A stretch of DNA of 7,586 nucleotides from Candidatus Avoscillospira stercoripullorum (lineage in GTDB: Bacteria; Bacillota; Clostridia; Oscillospirales; Oscillospiraceae), in NCBI GenBank assembly GCA_018712905.1, contig DVGD01000153.1, forward strand, positions 1 through 7,586. The letters are read 5' to 3'. This document shows positions 5,163 through 7,586 of this stretch, in pieces. The position numbers and the translations under genes are program-made. The stretch's first letter is position 1; each line of letters starts with the position of its first letter. Under the pieces are notes generated by a model. The model was not told the origin of the DNA. It worked only from the letters and a program-made list of their open reading frames with translations, and did no database searches.

Positions 5163-7259
5163 ATGTCCGACAAACTCCCCTATACGCAAAACCGAGAGCT
5201 CAGCTGGCTGCGCTTCAATGACCGCGTGCTGGAAGAGGCCATGGACGCCACGGTTCCCCTGCTGGAGCGGCTGAAATTCGTTGCGATTTTTACCAGCAAT
5301 CTCGATGAATTCTTTATGATCCGCGTGGGCAGCCTCTATGATCTCTCCCTGCTCAATCCCCAGAGCATCGACAAGAAATCCGGCATGACGCCCCAGGAGC
5401 AGCTCCATGCCATCTACCGCGCCGTGCGCCCCCTCTACGCCAAGCGGGAGCGCTGCTTCTACGACATCATGTCCCAGCTCCAGGTGCACGGCATCCACTT
5501 CCTGCGCTTTAAAGACCTTCGGCCGGATGAGGTGAAATACGTCAAGCAGTATTTCAAGCAGTCCATTGCCCCCATCCTCTCGCCCCAGATTGTGGACGCC
5601 CATCACCCCTTCCCCCACCTCCAAAACAAGGTGACCCATGTGGTGGCGCGGCTCAAATACAAGGGCAACGAGACCTTCGGCTGCGTGCCCATCCCTGCAG
5701 CACTGCCCAGCGTCCTCTACCTCCCCGGCACCGGCGTGCGCTTTTTGACCGTGGGGGAAATTGTGGAGGAATACCTGGAGCATCTCTTCCCGGGCTACAA
5801 CTGCATTGAGCGGGCGCGGCTGTGCCTCACGCGCAATGCCGACATCACGCCCGAGGAGGAGCGGGAGGACTTTGACGGCGATTTCCGCGAGAAAATGCAG
5901 AAGGTACTGGGCAAGCGCCGCCGCCTGGCTTCGGTGCGGCTGGAGCTGAGCAACGTCATCTCCCCGGAGCTCGAAGCCTACCTGTGCGCCAAAATCTCCC
6001 TGGAGCACCACCAGATTTACATCACCAAGGCGCCCTTCAGCCTGAGCTTTGCCTACGATCTCTCCGCCAAGCTCCCCGAGGCACGCCGGAGCATTCTCTC
6101 CTACCCGGCCTTTACACCCCAGATCCCCGGCATCATTCCGCCCCAGGAAAAGATGCTGCGGCTGGTGCAGCGGGGCGATCTGCTCCTCTCCTATCCCTAT
6201 GAGAGCATGAACCCCTTCTTGCAGCTTCTCAAGGAGGCGGCCAACGATCCGTCGGTCATCTCCATCAAAATCACCATTTACCGCCTGGCCAGCAAGGCCA
6301 AGCTGGTGGATTACCTCTGTGCCGCCGCCGAAAACGGCAAGGACGTGACCGTGCTCATCGAGCTGCGCGCGCGGTTTGACGAGCAGAACAACATCGACTG
6401 GTCAGAGCGGCTGGAGGAAGCCGGCTGCACCATCCTCTACGGCTTTGAGGGCTACAAGGTGCACTCCAAGATCTGCCTCATCACCCGCCGGGATCACGGC
6501 AACATCCGCTACCTCACCCAAATCGGCACCGGCAACTACAACGAGAAAACCGCCGCCATGTACACCGACCTCTCCCTGATGACCTGCGACCAGGCCATCG
6601 GCAAGGACGCCAACGAGTTCTTCAAAAATATGATGATCGGCAACCTCCAGGGGCAGTACGACCACCTGCTGGTGGCGCCCGTCTCCCTCAAGTCCACTCT
6701 CCTCAAGCTCATGGATGAGGAAATCGCCAAGGGCGAAAAAGGCCGCATGATTTTCAAGCTCAACTCCGTCACCGACTTAGACCTCATGGAAAAGCTCCGC
6801 GACGCCTCCAAGGCCGGCGTGCAGATCACCATGATCGTCCGGGGCATTTGCTGCATTCTCCCCGGCATCCCCGGCGAGACGGAAAATCTCCACATCCGCA
6901 GCATTGTGGGACGGTATCTGGAGCACTCGAGAATCTACTGCTTCGGCACCGGCAGCAGCGAAAAAATGTACATTGCCTCGGCGGATTTCATGACCCGCAA
7001 CACCGAGCGCCGGGTGGAGGTGGCCTGCCCCATCTATGATCCGCGCGTCAAGAGCAAGATCCACCATATTCTGGAGCTGTGCCTCAAGGACAACATCCGC
7101 GCCAGAACCCTCCTGCCCGACGGAAGCTACTGCCACATCTCCGGCGATTCCGCGCCGCTGGACTGCCAGAAGCAGCTCATGGCCGACGCCTTGGAAGAGA
7201 GCATCCCCGTGGAGGGAAAGCTCACACTCTGGCAGAAAGTAAAAAAGCTCTTCCACTGA
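5163..7259 (+). CDS. ppk1: Polyphosphate kinase 1 (PPK1)
   Basis: 698 aa, full length for PPK1 (E. coli 688 aa). Reversibly transfers the gamma-phosphate of ATP to a growing polyphosphate chain (EC 2.7.4.1), through a phosphohistidine intermediate. The four-domain layout is intact. The N-terminal domain (about 8-110) has NRELSWLRFNDRVLEEA and SNLDEFFMIRVG, with N46 matching the ATP-binding Asn. A head domain follows (about 115-310), then two phospholipase-D-like catalytic domains (about 320-500 and 505-690). Catalytic residues are visible: H434 in YKVHSKICLI is the expected phosphohistidine, H588 in GRYLEHSRIYCFG is the second histidine, and R374 (IYRLASKAKL) and R404 (LIELRARFDEQNN) are the magnesium/phosphate-binding arginines. 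The ATG at 5163 has GAGG 8 bases upstream. It is monocistronic here: divergent from spoIIIA, with a terminator 7 bases after the stop. No exopolyphosphatase gene is adjacent, although ppx often accompanies ppk1 elsewhere. Confidence 0.97.
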   Translation: MSDKLPYTQNRELSWLRFNDRVLEEAMDATVPLLERLKFVAIFTSNLDEFFMIRVGSLYDLSLLNPQSIDKKSGMTPQEQLHAIYRAVRPLYAKRERCFYDIMSQLQVHGIHFLRFKDLRPDEVKYVKQYFKQSIAPILSPQIVDAHHPFPHLQNKVTHVVARLKYKGNETFGCVPIPAALPSVLYLPGTGVRFLTVGEIVEEYLEHLFPGYNCIERARLCLTRNADITPEEEREDFDGDFREKMQKVLGKRRRLASVRLELSNVISPELEAYLCAKISLEHHQIYITKAPFSLSFAYDLSAKLPEARRSILSYPAFTPQIPGIIPPQEKMLRLVQRGDLLLSYPYESMNPFLQLLKEAANDPSVISIKITIYRLASKAKLVDYLCAAAENGKDVTVLIELRARFDEQNNIDWSERLEEAGCTILYGFEGYKVHSKICLITRRDHGNIRYLTQIGTGNYNEKTAAMYTDLSLMTCDQAIGKDANEFFKNMMIGNLQGQYDHLLVAPVSLKSTLLKLMDEEIAKGEKGRMIFKLNSVTDLDLMEKLRDASKAGVQITMIVRGICCILPGIPGETENLHIRSIVGRYLEHSRIYCFGTGSSEKMYIASADFMTRNTERRVEVACPIYDPRVKSKIHHILELCLKDNIRARTLLPDGSYCHISGDSAPLDCQKQLMADALEESIPVEGKLTLWQKVKKLFH

Positions 7260-7266
7260 GCCCATC

Positions 7267-7307
7267 AAAAAATCCCCCGCTGCTTCCATGGCAACGAGGG
7301 ATTTTTT
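7267..7307. terminator. Bidirectional rho-independent terminator between convergent genes
   Basis: AAAAAATCCC (7267-7276) pairs perfectly with GGGATTTTTT (7298-7307). Inner pairs CG/CG and TGC/GCA surround a 7-base loop (7284-7290), broken by two C-A mismatches. The A-tract on one side and T-tract on the other let it work on both strands. It would end ppk1 (stop at 7259) and the convergent minus-strand gene (stop at 7320-7322), and a second T-rich stretch continues to 7319 on the plus strand. Confidence 0.85.
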
Positions 7308-7319
7308 CTATTTATTTTC

Positions 7320-7586
7320 TTATTCTTCCGCGGGCTTCTCGGGCTCCTCCGCCGGCTCCTCCACCGGTGCTTCCTCGGCAGGTGCCTCGGGCGCGGCGTC
7401 GGCTTCCGGCGCGTCATTCACGTCCACCACGTCCTGCTCCATCTCCACGCGCTCAGCCTTCAGCTCGTCGAGATAGTCGCGCATATCGGCAATGGTCTGC
7501 TTGGATTCATCGATCCGTTTGCACCAGGGCAGGTATTCGGCCTCATCCTGCTCTTCGCCCAGGACATAGTCCCGATAGTAGAGCTT
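7320..7586 (-). CDS. Unidentified protein with acidic Glu/Pro/Ala-rich tail, 5' end outside the window
   Basis: The last 88 codons of a gene entering from the right edge, ending in TAA at 7320-7322. The visible part starts KLYYRDYVLGEEQDEAEYLP, continues WCKRIDESKQTIADMRDYLD and ELKAERVEMEQDV, and looks mainly helical with a possible short coiled coil (about residues 24-53). From about residue 55 it becomes a low-complexity acidic tail of Glu, Pro, Ala and Asp (for example EEAPVEEPAEEPEKPAEE) with a single Lys. No membrane segment or catalytic motif is visible. It is read as a gene because the frame is open to the edge, charged heptad-like sequence precedes the tail, and the stop sits just before a shared terminator. 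I do not recognise the family; the N-terminal part would be needed to name it. Confidence 0.7.
   Translation of the reverse strand, partial: KLYYRDYVLGEEQDEAEYLPWCKRIDESKQTIADMRDYLDELKAERVEMEQDVVDVNDAPEADAAPEAPAEEAPVEEPAEEPEKPAEE

Noticed and set aside
5061..6011. 316-codon minus-strand ORF opposite the start of ppk1
   Set aside because: It overlaps the well-conserved N-terminal half of PPK1 and the divergent promoters. The translation has no recognisable family features and follows the complement of ppk1 codons.
7288..7476. 62-codon plus-strand ORF rich in Ser, Gly and Ala near the right edge
   Set aside because: It is the complement of the Glu/Pro/Ala tail of the minus-strand gene and overlaps the terminator, so it is a low-complexity shadow.

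Overview
The window looks like the chromosome of a GC-rich, endospore-forming member of the Clostridia. A relative of Flavonifractor, Pseudoflavonifractor or Oscillibacter (Oscillospiraceae) is my guess from base composition and gene style, not from a search. The lineage evidence is a complete eight-gene spoIIIA operon, found only in spore formers, together with strong GGAGG-type ribosome binding sites and GTG starts.

Layout. The left two thirds (about 5008 down to 362) is read on the minus strand as spoIIIAA-AB-AC-AD-AE-AF-AG-AH. The genes overlap by 1 or 4 bases or lie 1 to 11 bases apart, as in a translationally coupled operon. After a 102-base gap with its own sigma-A-like promoter and a perfect 9-bp inverted repeat, the same strand carries the start of an Asp23/Gls24-family (YqhY-like) gene that runs off the left edge. 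This spoIIIAH-yqhY order matches Bacillus. To the right of spoIIIAA is a 154-base divergent intergenic region. From it ppk1 (polyphosphate kinase 1, 698 aa, complete) is read on the plus strand from a good sigma-A promoter. A bidirectional hairpin terminator follows ppk1. A convergent minus-strand gene then occupies the right edge; only its last 88 codons are present, ending in an acidic Glu/Pro/Ala-rich tail, and I do not recognise it.

Function. The SpoIIIA proteins build the mother-cell half of the SpoIIIA-SpoIIQ channel that joins mother cell and forespore during engulfment. AA is the ATPase, AB to AF are membrane or platform subunits, and AG and AH are ring-forming proteins with a single membrane anchor. 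PPK1 makes polyphosphate from ATP, which is general stress and energy metabolism. Its head-to-head position with spoIIIA is the least routine part of the layout, but any functional link is inference. I do not see a new defence, mobile or secretion system. There are no IS elements, CRISPR arrays, tRNAs or rRNAs. The long ORFs opposite the real genes are antisense shadows typical of GC-rich DNA.
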